From positions 1,564 to 9,667 of the forward strand of contig JAHFGU010000045.1 of the NCBI GenBank assembly GCA_023247285.1: a stretch of DNA of 8,104 nucleotides, given 5' to 3'. Positions 1 through 8,104 of the stretch are shown one piece after another. Position numbers and translations under genes: made by a program. Below the pieces are notes generated by a model. It was given only the letters and a program-made list of their open reading frames with translations, did no database searches and had not been told where the DNA came from. Source of the DNA: Candidatus Omnitrophota bacterium. Its GTDB lineage: Bacteria; Omnitrophota; Koll11; Aquiviventales; Aquiviventaceae. Each line of letters opens with the position of its first letter. Within the stretch, counting starts at the first letter, position 1.

Positions 1-47
1 TACCGCGCCGTGGCGCGCCGGTGGCCGGAGGCCGCCTCCGCGCGGTA
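1..47. repeat. GC-rich inverted repeat at window edge, in the lipoprotein gene tail
   Basis: Perfect 8-bp arms TACCGCGC (1-8) and GCGCGGTA (40-47) enclose 31 nt that contain a smaller GGAGG/CCTCC stem (27-31 and 35-39). The repeat codes for the Ala/Arg-rich C-terminal tail after the OmpA domain. The outer arm may continue past base 1. It could be a palindromic repeat, the start of terminator structure, or chance in GC-rich DNA. Confidence 0.3.
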
Positions 48-668
48 CGAGGCCCCGCTGGATTGCGGCAGGATGACGACCTCGACGCGGCGGTTCTTCC
101 GCCGGCCGTCGGCCGACGCATTCGAGGTGATCGGATGCGCCTGGCCATAGCCGACCGGGATCAACCGCCCGCGGTCGACGCCTTTCTCCACGAGGTACTC
201 CGCAACGGCGTTGGCGCGGGCCAGCGCCAGCGCTTGGTTGTCGGCCCATCCGGAAAATTTGATGGGCTGATTGTCGGTGTGGCCCTCGACGCCGATCGGC
301 TGGTTCGGCACCTGCTGCTGGAGCACCGCGGCCAGCTTGTCGAGCACCTGGAACGCCTCGCCGCGCAGCTCCGCTTTGCCGGAGTCGAAGAGGACTTGAT
401 CCAGCATGCGCGCCACAAGGCCGCGCTCGTCATAGCCGATCTTGGCCTGCGAAGCATTGAGGCCCTGCTCCAGCGCGAGTTTCGCCTGCCGCAGCTGGTC
501 TGCCTCTTCGGCCTTCAGCCGGGCGAGCGTCTTGAACTGCTCGAGCTGGTCGCTCAATTCGGCCAGCTGCTGGATGTCCCACGGGGACCGCTTCGCGAAC
601 GTGACCGCGCACCCGGCCCCGGCCAGCATCACACTCATGCCGATCATCCCTGCTCTCCACCTGCGCAT
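1..668 (-). CDS. OmpA/Pal-family peptidoglycan-binding lipoprotein (3' end at window edge)
   Basis: The 222 visible residues form a probable outer-membrane lipoprotein that tethers the envelope to peptidoglycan. Residues 1-20 look like a lipoprotein signal: basic start (RRWR), hydrophobic core, and the only cysteine at 20 after LAGAG. The glycine at -3 is atypical for a lipobox, so lipidation is probable rather than certain. Residues about 31-77 are Gln/Glu/Leu-rich and probably a coiled coil. The OmpA-like domain spans about 84-200: it opens with VLFDSGKAEL (92-101), then has the GHTDNQPI motif (129-136), an NxxLxxxRA-type helix (144-152, with Ala for the usual Ser) and NRRVEVVI (192-199). 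The ATG at 668 is preceded by GGAGG at 5 nt. The Ala/Arg-rich tail ends in the bases TA at the edge, which could be the start of a stop codon or of Tyr. It resembles MotB/Pal-type domains, but nothing nearby suggests a flagellar role. Its own promoter candidate lies just upstream. Confidence 0.88.
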   Translation of the reverse strand, partial: MRRWRAGMIGMSVMLAGAGCAVTFAKRSPWDIQQLAELSDQLEQFKTLARLKAEEADQLRQAKLALEQGLNASQAKIGYDERGLVARMLDQVLFDSGKAELRGEAFQVLDKLAAVLQQQVPNQPIGVEGHTDNQPIKFSGWADNQALALARANAVAEYLVEKGVDRGRLIPVGYGQAHPITSNASADGRRKNRRVEVVILPQSSGASYRAEAASGHRRATAR

Positions 669-671
669 GCG

Positions 672-679
672 CTCCTCCC
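672..679 (-). promoter_or_regulatory. Ribosome binding site of the OmpA-family lipoprotein gene
   Basis: On the minus strand GGGAGGAG sits so that its GGAGG core (678-674) ends 5 nt before the ATG at 668. This strong Shine-Dalgarno match fixes the start at 668 rather than at the internal ATG codons 8, 11 or 14. Confidence 0.75.
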
Positions 680-709
680 GACCTCGCGGTTGCTCGTCGT
701 CTCCGGGCT

Positions 710-738
710 ACCGTAACATGGGACCGCGCCGTCGTCAA
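710..738 (-). promoter_or_regulatory. Candidate sigma70-type promoter for the lipoprotein gene
   Basis: On the minus strand TTGACG (738-733, five of six to the -35 consensus) is followed after exactly 17 nt by TACGGT (715-710, three of six to TATAAT but with the key first T, A and last T). Transcription would begin near 703 and give a leader of about 35 nt with a good ribosome binding site. It is the only gap long enough for a promoter in the window. The weak -10 box keeps confidence moderate. Confidence 0.45.
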
Positions 739-747
739 GACGGCCGG
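724..747. promoter_or_regulatory. Palindrome overlapping the -35 box (operator or stem-loop)
   Basis: A perfect 6-bp inverted repeat GCCGTC / GACGGC (728-733 and 739-744) encloses a 5-nt loop, and a further 3 bp (724-726 with 745-747) pair if one base is bulged. The -35 hexamer of the candidate promoter lies in the loop and one arm. No run of T follows on the minus strand, so an intrinsic terminator for the upstream operon is weakly supported. A repressor or activator site is the alternative. Confidence 0.35.
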
Positions 748-772
748 CCCCCACACCGACCCGGCGAGTGTG

Positions 773-3767
<2,995 letters not shown>

Positions 3768-4925
3768 TTACCGCACCGCCGCAGCCGGGGCCGCCTGTTC
3801 GAAGGCCGCCTTGGCCGCCCGCTGGCCTTCCGCAGCCGGCCCTTTGTAGCCGAGCTCGACGAGCGCCTGTTCGAGCGCGCGGAAGCCGGCGAGCACATCG
3901 TCCGGGGAGATGTACCCCATGTGCGCGAACCGGAAGATCTTGCCTGCCATCTCGCCCTGCCCTCCCGCCACCATGACCTTCGAGCGGTCGTACATCACCT
4001 TGGTGAGCTGCTTGCCATCGACGCCGGGCGGCACTTCGACGGCCGTCACCCCGTTAGACGGCCGCTTGGCGAAGAGCCGCAGCCCCATCGCCTCCATTCC
4101 GGCGCGCGCGGCACGGCCCATGCGCGCGCAGCGCTGCACGGTCTGCGCGACACCAGCGTCCAGCACGATGCGCAGCGCCGCCTCCAGCGCCATCACGAGC
4201 GACACCGCCGAGGTAAACGGCGTGTCGTCATCCGCCAGCGCCTTCTGGTAGAGGCGCAGGTCGGTGTAGTACCGCGGCGTCTTCGCCTGCGCGATGAGCG
4301 CCTGCGCCTTCGGGCTCACGCTGAGAAATGCCAGGCCCGGCGGCAGCATGAGGCCTTTCTGCGACCCGGTGACCACCACGTCCACGCCCCAGGCGTCGGT
4401 GCGGCACGCATCGGCCAGCAGGCCGCTGATCGCGTCCACGACGAGGACCGCCGGGGTCGCGCGCGCCAGGGCGGCGATCGCCTGCACGTCATGCACGACA
4501 CCCGTCGAGGTCTCGCACAGCGTCGCGAACACCGCCTTGGCCTTGGGATGCGCGGCAAGGGCCGCCCCCACGGCCTGGGGATCCGCCGCCTCGCCGTACG
4601 CGACCGGCACGGTCGCCGCGCTGACGCCGTACGCCTTGGCCAGCTGCTGCCACCGCTCGGCGAATTTCCCGCCGAGGATCGCGATCGCCTCGTCCCCGGG
4701 AGAAAGCAGGTTCGCCACCGCGGCTTCCATCGCCCCGGTGCCTGAGCTGGTCAGGCAGTACACGGGGTTGGCCGTCTCCATGACGGTCTGCATCCCTTGC
4801 AGCACACGCTTGAAGAGCGCGCGGTACTGGCCCGTGCGATGGTGCATGATGGGCTGGGCCAGCGCCTCGCGGACCTGCGGCGGCAGGGGCGTGGGGCCGG
4901 GGGTCAATAAGATATCAGGGGGCAT
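3768..4925 (-). CDS. Class V PLP aminotransferase (alanine-glyoxylate / serine-pyruvate type)
   Basis: This 385-residue cytoplasmic enzyme belongs to the fold-type I, class V aminotransferases that include alanine-glyoxylate, serine-glyoxylate and serine-pyruvate transaminases. The N-terminal LLTPGPTPLPP (6-16) is diagnostic. SSGTGAMEA (60-68) binds cofactor phosphate, Asp164 in VVDAISGL pairs with the pyridine nitrogen, and Lys190 in TGSQKGLMLPPG forms the Schiff base. Arg332 in FRFAHMG should bind the substrate carboxylate. The last 25 or so residues are an Ala-rich tail. The ATG at 4925 has GGAG 6 nt upstream and lies 17 nt after clpP. It sits directly before serA, separated by nothing beyond its TAA stop. 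Placement suggests it aminates 3-phosphohydroxypyruvate in place of SerC, or interconverts serine and glyoxylate; the exact substrate is inferred from context, so no symbol is given. Confidence 0.93.
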   Translation of the reverse strand: MPPDILLTPGPTPLPPQVREALAQPIMHHRTGQYRALFKRVLQGMQTVMETANPVYCLTSSGTGAMEAAVANLLSPGDEAIAILGGKFAERWQQLAKAYGVSAATVPVAYGEAADPQAVGAALAAHPKAKAVFATLCETSTGVVHDVQAIAALARATPAVLVVDAISGLLADACRTDAWGVDVVVTGSQKGLMLPPGLAFLSVSPKAQALIAQAKTPRYYTDLRLYQKALADDDTPFTSAVSLVMALEAALRIVLDAGVAQTVQRCARMGRAARAGMEAMGLRLFAKRPSNGVTAVEVPPGVDGKQLTKVMYDRSKVMVAGGQGEMAGKIFRFAHMGYISPDDVLAGFRALEQALVELGYKGPAAEGQRAAKAAFEQAAPAAAVR

Positions 4926-4931
4926 CGCGCG

Positions 4932-4935
4932 CTCC
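4932..4935 (-). promoter_or_regulatory. Ribosome binding site of the aminotransferase gene
   Basis: GGAG on the minus strand lies 6 nt before the ATG at 4925, inside the 17-nt gap after clpP. It supports this start over the much longer open frame that extends upstream into clpP. Confidence 0.6.
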
Positions 4936-4942
4936 GTCGTGG

Positions 4943-5551
4943 TTACTTCTTGGTGCCCTTCGACTCGATCACCTCGTCGATCAGATGGTAGGCCTTGGCC
5001 TCCGCAGCCGACATGAAGTAGTCGCGGTCGGTGTCTTTTTCGATCTTCTCCAGGAGCTGCCCGGTGTGTTTGACGAGCAGCTCGTTGATCTTGCTGCGCA
5101 GCCGCAGGATCTCCTGCGCCTGGATCGAGATGTCGGCCGCAGCACCCTGCACCCCGCCCCACGGCTGGTGGATCATGATCCGCGCCGCGGGCAGCGCGTA
5201 CCGCTTGCCCTTGGCGCCGGCGCACAGCAGCAGCGCCCCCATGCTGGCCGCCTGGCCGACGCAGTAGGTGGCGACCGGCGGCTTAACGAACTGCATCGTG
5301 TCATAGATCGCCAGGCCGGCGGTCACCGAGCCGCCCGGGGAGTTGATGTACATGCTGATCTCGCGGTCCGGGTCCTCATTCTGCAGGAAGAGCAGTTGGG
5401 CGATGATGAGGTTGGACACGACATCGTCCACCGGCGTGCCGATGAAGATGATGCGGTCCTTCAACAGGCGCGAGTAGATGTCGTAGGCCCGCTCGCCGCG
5501 CGGCGACTGCTCCACCACCATCGGCACGAGCACCTGATCCTGGCTGTTCAT
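4943..5551 (-). CDS. clpP: ATP-dependent Clp protease proteolytic subunit
   Basis: ClpP forms the tetradecameric serine-protease barrel that degrades proteins fed by Clp ATPases. The 202 residues match the family length. The N-terminus [24 protein letters not shown] (7-30) is typical, including the axial-loop region. The catalytic triad is Ser103 (GQAASMGA), His128 (MIHQPWGG) and Asp177 (TDRDYFMS). NSPGGSV (70-76) forms the oxyanion-hole/substrate strand. The start at 5551 is chosen for its strong GGAGG 4 nt upstream and the family N-terminus. An upstream ATG at 5596, overlapping the tig stop as ATGA, would add 15 non-conserved residues. The order tig then clpP is classical, but the next gene is an aminotransferase and not clpX, so the ATPase partner must be encoded elsewhere. 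Confidence 0.97.
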   Translation of the reverse strand: MNSQDQVLVPMVVEQSPRGERAYDIYSRLLKDRIIFIGTPVDDVVSNLIIAQLLFLQNEDPDREISMYINSPGGSVTAGLAIYDTMQFVKPPVATYCVGQAASMGALLLCAGAKGKRYALPAARIMIHQPWGGVQGAAADISIQAQEILRLRSKINELLVKHTGQLLEKIEKDTDRDYFMSAAEAKAYHLIDEVIESKGTKK

Positions 5552-5554
5552 ACG

Positions 5555-5563
5555 TCCTCCTCT
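5555..5563 (-). promoter_or_regulatory. Ribosome binding site deciding the clpP start
   Basis: AGAGGAGGA on the minus strand carries a GGAGG core (5560-5556) 4 nt before the ATG at 5551. It outweighs the ATGA start at 5596 that overlaps the end of tig. Confidence 0.75.
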
Positions 5564-5592
5564 GCTGACGCCTGACGCCCGGGGCGCCGGGG

Positions 5593-6681
5593 TCATGTGG
5601 ATGATGATGTCGTTGGTGCTGATCCGTTGGTGATCGCGGCCGCCGCGAGCAGCAGCGCCACGGTCTTCTCCTGGCGCACCGTCGCCACGACCGACGGCCA
5701 GAGCCCTTGCGCATCGAAGATCTTGCGGACCTCGGCCGGATCCTTCTTCCAGCGCTGCGCGACCTGCCAGAGCCGCTTGACGAGCTCTTCCTGCGTCACC
5801 GCCATCTGCTCCTGCTCCGCGATGCGGTCGAGGATGAAGCCCAGCTTGACGTGGCGCGTCGCACTGGTGCGCAGCTGTTCGACGAACTTCGCCGCTTCCG
5901 CCTCCACCTGATCCTCAGGCACGCTGTTGAGCAGCAGCCGAGCCTTGAAATCGCGCGCGAGCCGCTCGGCCTGCCGCGCCACCAGCTTGGCCGGCACCTC
6001 GAAGCTGTGGCGCGCCAGCAGCGCATCGAGCAGGGCCGCCTCCAGCGCCTGGGCCCGTGCTGCCTGCTTCTGCTCGACGAGCTTGGCCTCGACGCGGATC
6101 CGGAGCTGCTCGACGCTGGGAAATCCGAGGTCCTTGGCGAGCTCGTCGTCCAGCGGCGGCACCTGGCGCTCCTTCGCGCCTTCCTTGCCGGGCGCCAGCT
6201 GGGCCATGGACTCGCGCAGGGACTGCAGCCCCTGGTCCACTTCTTGCGGCGTCACGGCCGCAGACGGGCGCGTGAGCGGGATGCCCTTGTACGCGGCCAG
6301 CGCGAAGCCGGGCTCCACCTCGACCGTGGCCTCCAGCGCCAGCCCGCCGGCCTCGGTGAACTGCGCCTGGCGCACTTCGAACGGCCCCACCGGCTTCAAG
6401 TGATGCGCTGTGACCGCCCGCTCGAAGGCCTGGCGCATGGCGCGCTGCAGCGTCTCGTCGCGGATCGCCTCAGCATAGTGCCGCTCAATCACATCGGCCG
6501 GCGCATGGCCCTTGCGGAAGCCGGGCAGCTGCGCGCGCTTCTGGAACTCCGCCGTCACGGCGCGCCGCACCGGCTCAACGTCCGCGGGCGGGACCGCGAA
6601 CCGCAGCGCCTTCTCGCAGGGCGCAGGGTCGGACACGGCAACGGTGGGAAGCGGCTCAGCGGCCGATTTCTTCCGGAACAT
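5593..6681 (-). CDS. tig: Trigger factor lacking the PPIase domain
   Basis: Trigger factor is the ribosome-bound chaperone that holds nascent chains at the exit tunnel near L23. The 362 residues include the N-terminal ribosome-binding domain (about 20-130) with the docking signature GFRKGHAP (54-61), a match to GFRxGxxP. The first chaperone arm follows at about 131-162 (YKGIPL, then [20 protein letters not shown]). Where the family normally enters the FKBP-type prolyl isomerase domain, the sequence passes at about 162-174 straight to the C-terminal domain ([21 protein letters not shown] and on). The protein is about 70-80 residues shorter than the usual 430-440, which fits loss of this domain. 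The remaining C-terminal helical domain appears whole and ends in a Ser/Thr-rich tail. The ATG at 6681 is 7 nt after lptB, with no clear Shine-Dalgarno. Identity is secure from the docking motif and the clpP neighbour. Confidence 0.93.
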   Translation of the reverse strand: MFRKKSAAEPLPTVAVSDPAPCEKALRFAVPPADVEPVRRAVTAEFQKRAQLPGFRKGHAPADVIERHYAEAIRDETLQRAMRQAFERAVTAHHLKPVGPFEVRQAQFTEAGGLALEATVEVEPGFALAAYKGIPLTRPSAAVTPQEVDQGLQSLRESMAQLAPGKEGAKERQVPPLDDELAKDLGFPSVEQLRIRVEAKLVEQKQAARAQALEAALLDALLARHSFEVPAKLVARQAERLARDFKARLLLNSVPEDQVEAEAAKFVEQLRTSATRHVKLGFILDRIAEQEQMAVTQEELVKRLWQVAQRWKKDPAEVRKIFDAQGLWPSVVATVRQEKTVALLLAAAAITNGSAPTTSSST

Positions 6682-6688
6682 GAGCGGG

Positions 6689-7411
6689 TTAGAGCTTGAA
6701 TTTCTCTCCGAGGTAGATCTCGCGGGCGCGGGGATCGGTGATGAGCTCGTGGGCGGTGCCGGCGATCAGGACGCGGCCTTCGGCCATGATGTACGCGCGG
6801 TCGGTGATTTCCAGCGTCTCGCGCACGTTGTGGTCGGTGAGCAGGATCCCGAGCCCGCGCTTCTTCAGCTCGCGGATCATCTCCTGGGCCTCGAAGACGG
6901 TGATGGGATCGATCCCGGAGAACGGCTCATCCAGCAGGATGAACTCCGGGCCGGTGACGAGGGCGCGCGTGATCTCCAGACGCCGCTTCTCGCCGCCGGA
7001 GAGCGTGAAGGCCTTCTGCTTGGCCAGGTGCGTGATGCCCAGCTCGTTGAGCAGCAGGTCGAGGCGGCGGGCGCGCTCGGCGCGCGAGAGGTCCAAGGTT
7101 TCCAGGATCGCGAGGATGTTCTGCTCCACCGTGAGCTTGCGGAAGATGGACGGCTCTTGCGCGAGGTAGCCGATGCCGGCGCGCGCCCGGCGGTACATCG
7201 GCACGCCGGTGATGTCCCGGTCATCGAGCAGGATGCGCCCGCCGTCAGGCCGCACGTAGCCGACCGTCATCGCGAAGGTGGTCGTTTTGCCGGCGCCGTT
7301 GGGGCCCAAGAGCCCGACGATCTCGCCGCGGCGGATGACCAGGTCCACCCCGTCGACCACCGGGCGGCCGCCGTAGGCCTTGACGAGGTGCTCGGTCTGC
7401 AGCTGCTGCAT
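6689..7411 (-). CDS. lptB: LPS export ABC transporter ATP-binding protein
   Basis: LptB is the cytoplasmic ATPase that powers LPS extraction from the inner membrane with LptF and LptG. The 240 residues are full length. Visible motifs are Walker A GPNGAGKT (36-43), Q-loop Gln84 in [19 protein letters not shown] (a hallmark of LptB), signature LSGGE (136-140), Walker B FILLDEP (156-162) with catalytic Glu161, the D-loop SGID after it, and the switch His193 in TDHNVRETL, again LptB-type. The ATG at 7411 overlaps the preceding stop as TGATG, which implies coupled translation; there is no strong Shine-Dalgarno. A longer open frame runs upstream but is only a shadow of the LptC/LptA-like gene. Downstream, tig takes the position where rpoN and hpf are common in proteobacteria. 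Confidence 0.97.
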   Translation of the reverse strand: MQQLQTEHLVKAYGGRPVVDGVDLVIRRGEIVGLLGPNGAGKTTTFAMTVGYVRPDGGRILLDDRDITGVPMYRRARAGIGYLAQEPSIFRKLTVEQNILAILETLDLSRAERARRLDLLLNELGITHLAKQKAFTLSGGEKRRLEITRALVTGPEFILLDEPFSGIDPITVFEAQEMIRELKKRGLGILLTDHNVRETLEITDRAYIMAEGRVLIAGTAHELITDPRAREIYLGEKFKL

Positions 7412-8104
7412 CAGCGCGTCGTCGAGGAGGCGACCGCGCCGGCGGTCTCGGTCTCGGCGCGCCCAAACGGGCCGGCCTTCGCCGGCGAGCTGAACCCGCC
7501 CAGCGGCAGCGCCCCGCCGGCGGGCGCGCCATCGGCCGGGAAAATGAGCAGCGAGGGATTGCCCACGAGCGTGATCTTGCTCCGCCCCGGCTCGTAGACC
7601 GCCCGCTCGCTCTGCGCCGTATTGCACTGCTGGAGGATCCGCACGCGCCCGGTGGCCTCGGCGTAGCGGATGGTGTGCGTGGCCGAATCGAGATACGCGA
7701 TCAGCTTGTCCGAAAAGAGCTCGCCGCTGGGATCGACGACATGCACGCGGTGCTGGAACGTGGCGATGTTCAGGTTGTAGTCGAAGGTGAGCGGCCCGTC
7801 GCAGGTGATCGTCACCTGCTTGCGGCCCTCGCGCGGGGCGTCGTGGTCGCCGGGGTTCAACACCAGCTCCACATCCTTGAGGACCTGGAACTCCTTGAGC
7901 TGCATCAGCCCGTCGGCGCCGCGGCCGCGGACCAGCATGTGGTCGGTCTCGATGCGCACCGGCGTGTCGGTCGCCACCCGGTTCAGGTCCGGCATCCAGT
8001 GCAGCACCGGGGCCATGAACCACACGCCGTCGCTGGTGTGGATCGTGACGTCGTGCTCGAGCCGCACGTGCCGGTCCGTCTGCCGGATCGCGGCGACCGC
8101 GGCC
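7411..8104 (-). CDS. LptC/LptA-like periplasmic LPS-transport protein (5' end missing)
   Basis: The visible 230 residues look like the beta-jellyroll bridge that carries LPS across the periplasm. The first part ([14 protein letters not shown], then [16 protein letters not shown] near residue 60) follows the LptC pattern of alternating strands with a late GxG turn. The second part (about 98-190: [63 protein letters not shown]) follows the LptA/OstA pattern. Together they suggest an LptC-LptA composite. The tail (about 192-230) is Ala/Gly/Pro-rich and probably disordered. The open frame continues to 8104, with family-like sequence before the first GTG (8067), so the gene starts outside the window and its membrane anchor or signal cannot be seen. 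The stop overlaps the lptB ATG by one base. It could be annotated simply as LptC or as an OstA-family protein. Confidence 0.82.
   Translation of the reverse strand, partial: AAVAAIRQTDRHVRLEHDVTIHTSDGVWFMAPVLHWMPDLNRVATDTPVRIETDHMLVRGRGADGLMQLKEFQVLKDVELVLNPGDHDAPREGRKQVTITCDGPLTFDYNLNIATFQHRVHVVDPSGELFSDKLIAYLDSATHTIRYAEATGRVRILQQCNTAQSERAVYEPGRSKITLVGNPSLLIFPADGAPAGGALPLGGFSSPAKAGPFGRAETETAGAVASSTTR

Noticed and set aside
4926..5225. Upstream extension of the aminotransferase into clpP
   Set aside because: The extra residues are an out-of-frame reading of the clpP 3' end; the ATG at 4925 has a ribosome binding site and the family N-terminus.
6163..6198. 7-bp inverted repeat CTGGCGC/GCGCCAG at the trigger factor domain junction
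   Set aside because: The loop is 22 nt and short arms of this kind are expected by chance in GC-rich coding DNA, so it is not evidence for how the isomerase domain was lost.
7471..7486. GCCGGC-CTTC-GCCGGC hairpin in the LptC/LptA tail, considered as a terminator or repeat element
   Set aside because: No T run follows, the next gene overlaps this one, and each arm is self-complementary GC-rich sequence that is common in such coding DNA.
7412..8023. N-terminal extension of lptB by about 200 codons
   Set aside because: It overlaps the LptC/LptA-like gene in another frame and has no family resemblance; the TGATG start at 7411 gives a normal LptB.

Overview
The window is a GC-rich stretch from a Gram-negative (diderm) bacterium. 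The LPS-export genes at one end and an OmpA/Pal-type lipoprotein gene at the other support a two-membrane cell. The mix of lptB, tig, clpP, a class V aminotransferase, long-type serA and purA resembles GC-rich, often uncultured lineages such as Nitrospirota, Methylomirabilota, Omnitrophota or Desulfobacterota. The sequence alone does not settle the phylum.

All eight genes lie on the minus strand, so transcription runs from high to low coordinates. In transcription order: the 3' part of an LptC/LptA-like periplasmic LPS-transport gene (8104-7411, 5' end outside the window), lptB (7411-6689), tig (6681-5593), clpP (5551-4943), a class V PLP aminotransferase (4925-3768), serA (3767-2049) and purA (2071-773). 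Gaps are 41 nt or less, and three junctions abut or overlap (TGATG at lptC/lptB, TAA directly followed by ATG at the aminotransferase/serA border, 23 nt at serA/purA). This looks like one seven-gene operon. After a 104-nt gap that holds a plausible sigma70-type promoter comes an OmpA-domain lipoprotein gene (668-1) that reaches the window edge.

Functionally the operon joins envelope biogenesis (LPS export), nascent-chain folding and proteolysis (trigger factor, ClpP), serine synthesis (SerA plus a transaminase that may do the SerC step) and purine synthesis (PurA). clpX, the usual partner downstream of clpP, is absent from its expected place.

The most notable points are: a 51-nt palindromic element inserted in frame in serA, adding 17 residues between two conserved blocks; a trigger factor that has lost its FKBP/PPIase domain; an aminotransferase and SerA that share a reading frame and are separated only by one TAA codon, with linker-like sequence on both sides; and a palindrome centred on the -35 box of the lipoprotein promoter. 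No rRNA, tRNA, CRISPR array, insertion sequence or replication origin was seen, and no gene-free stretch exceeds about 105 bases.
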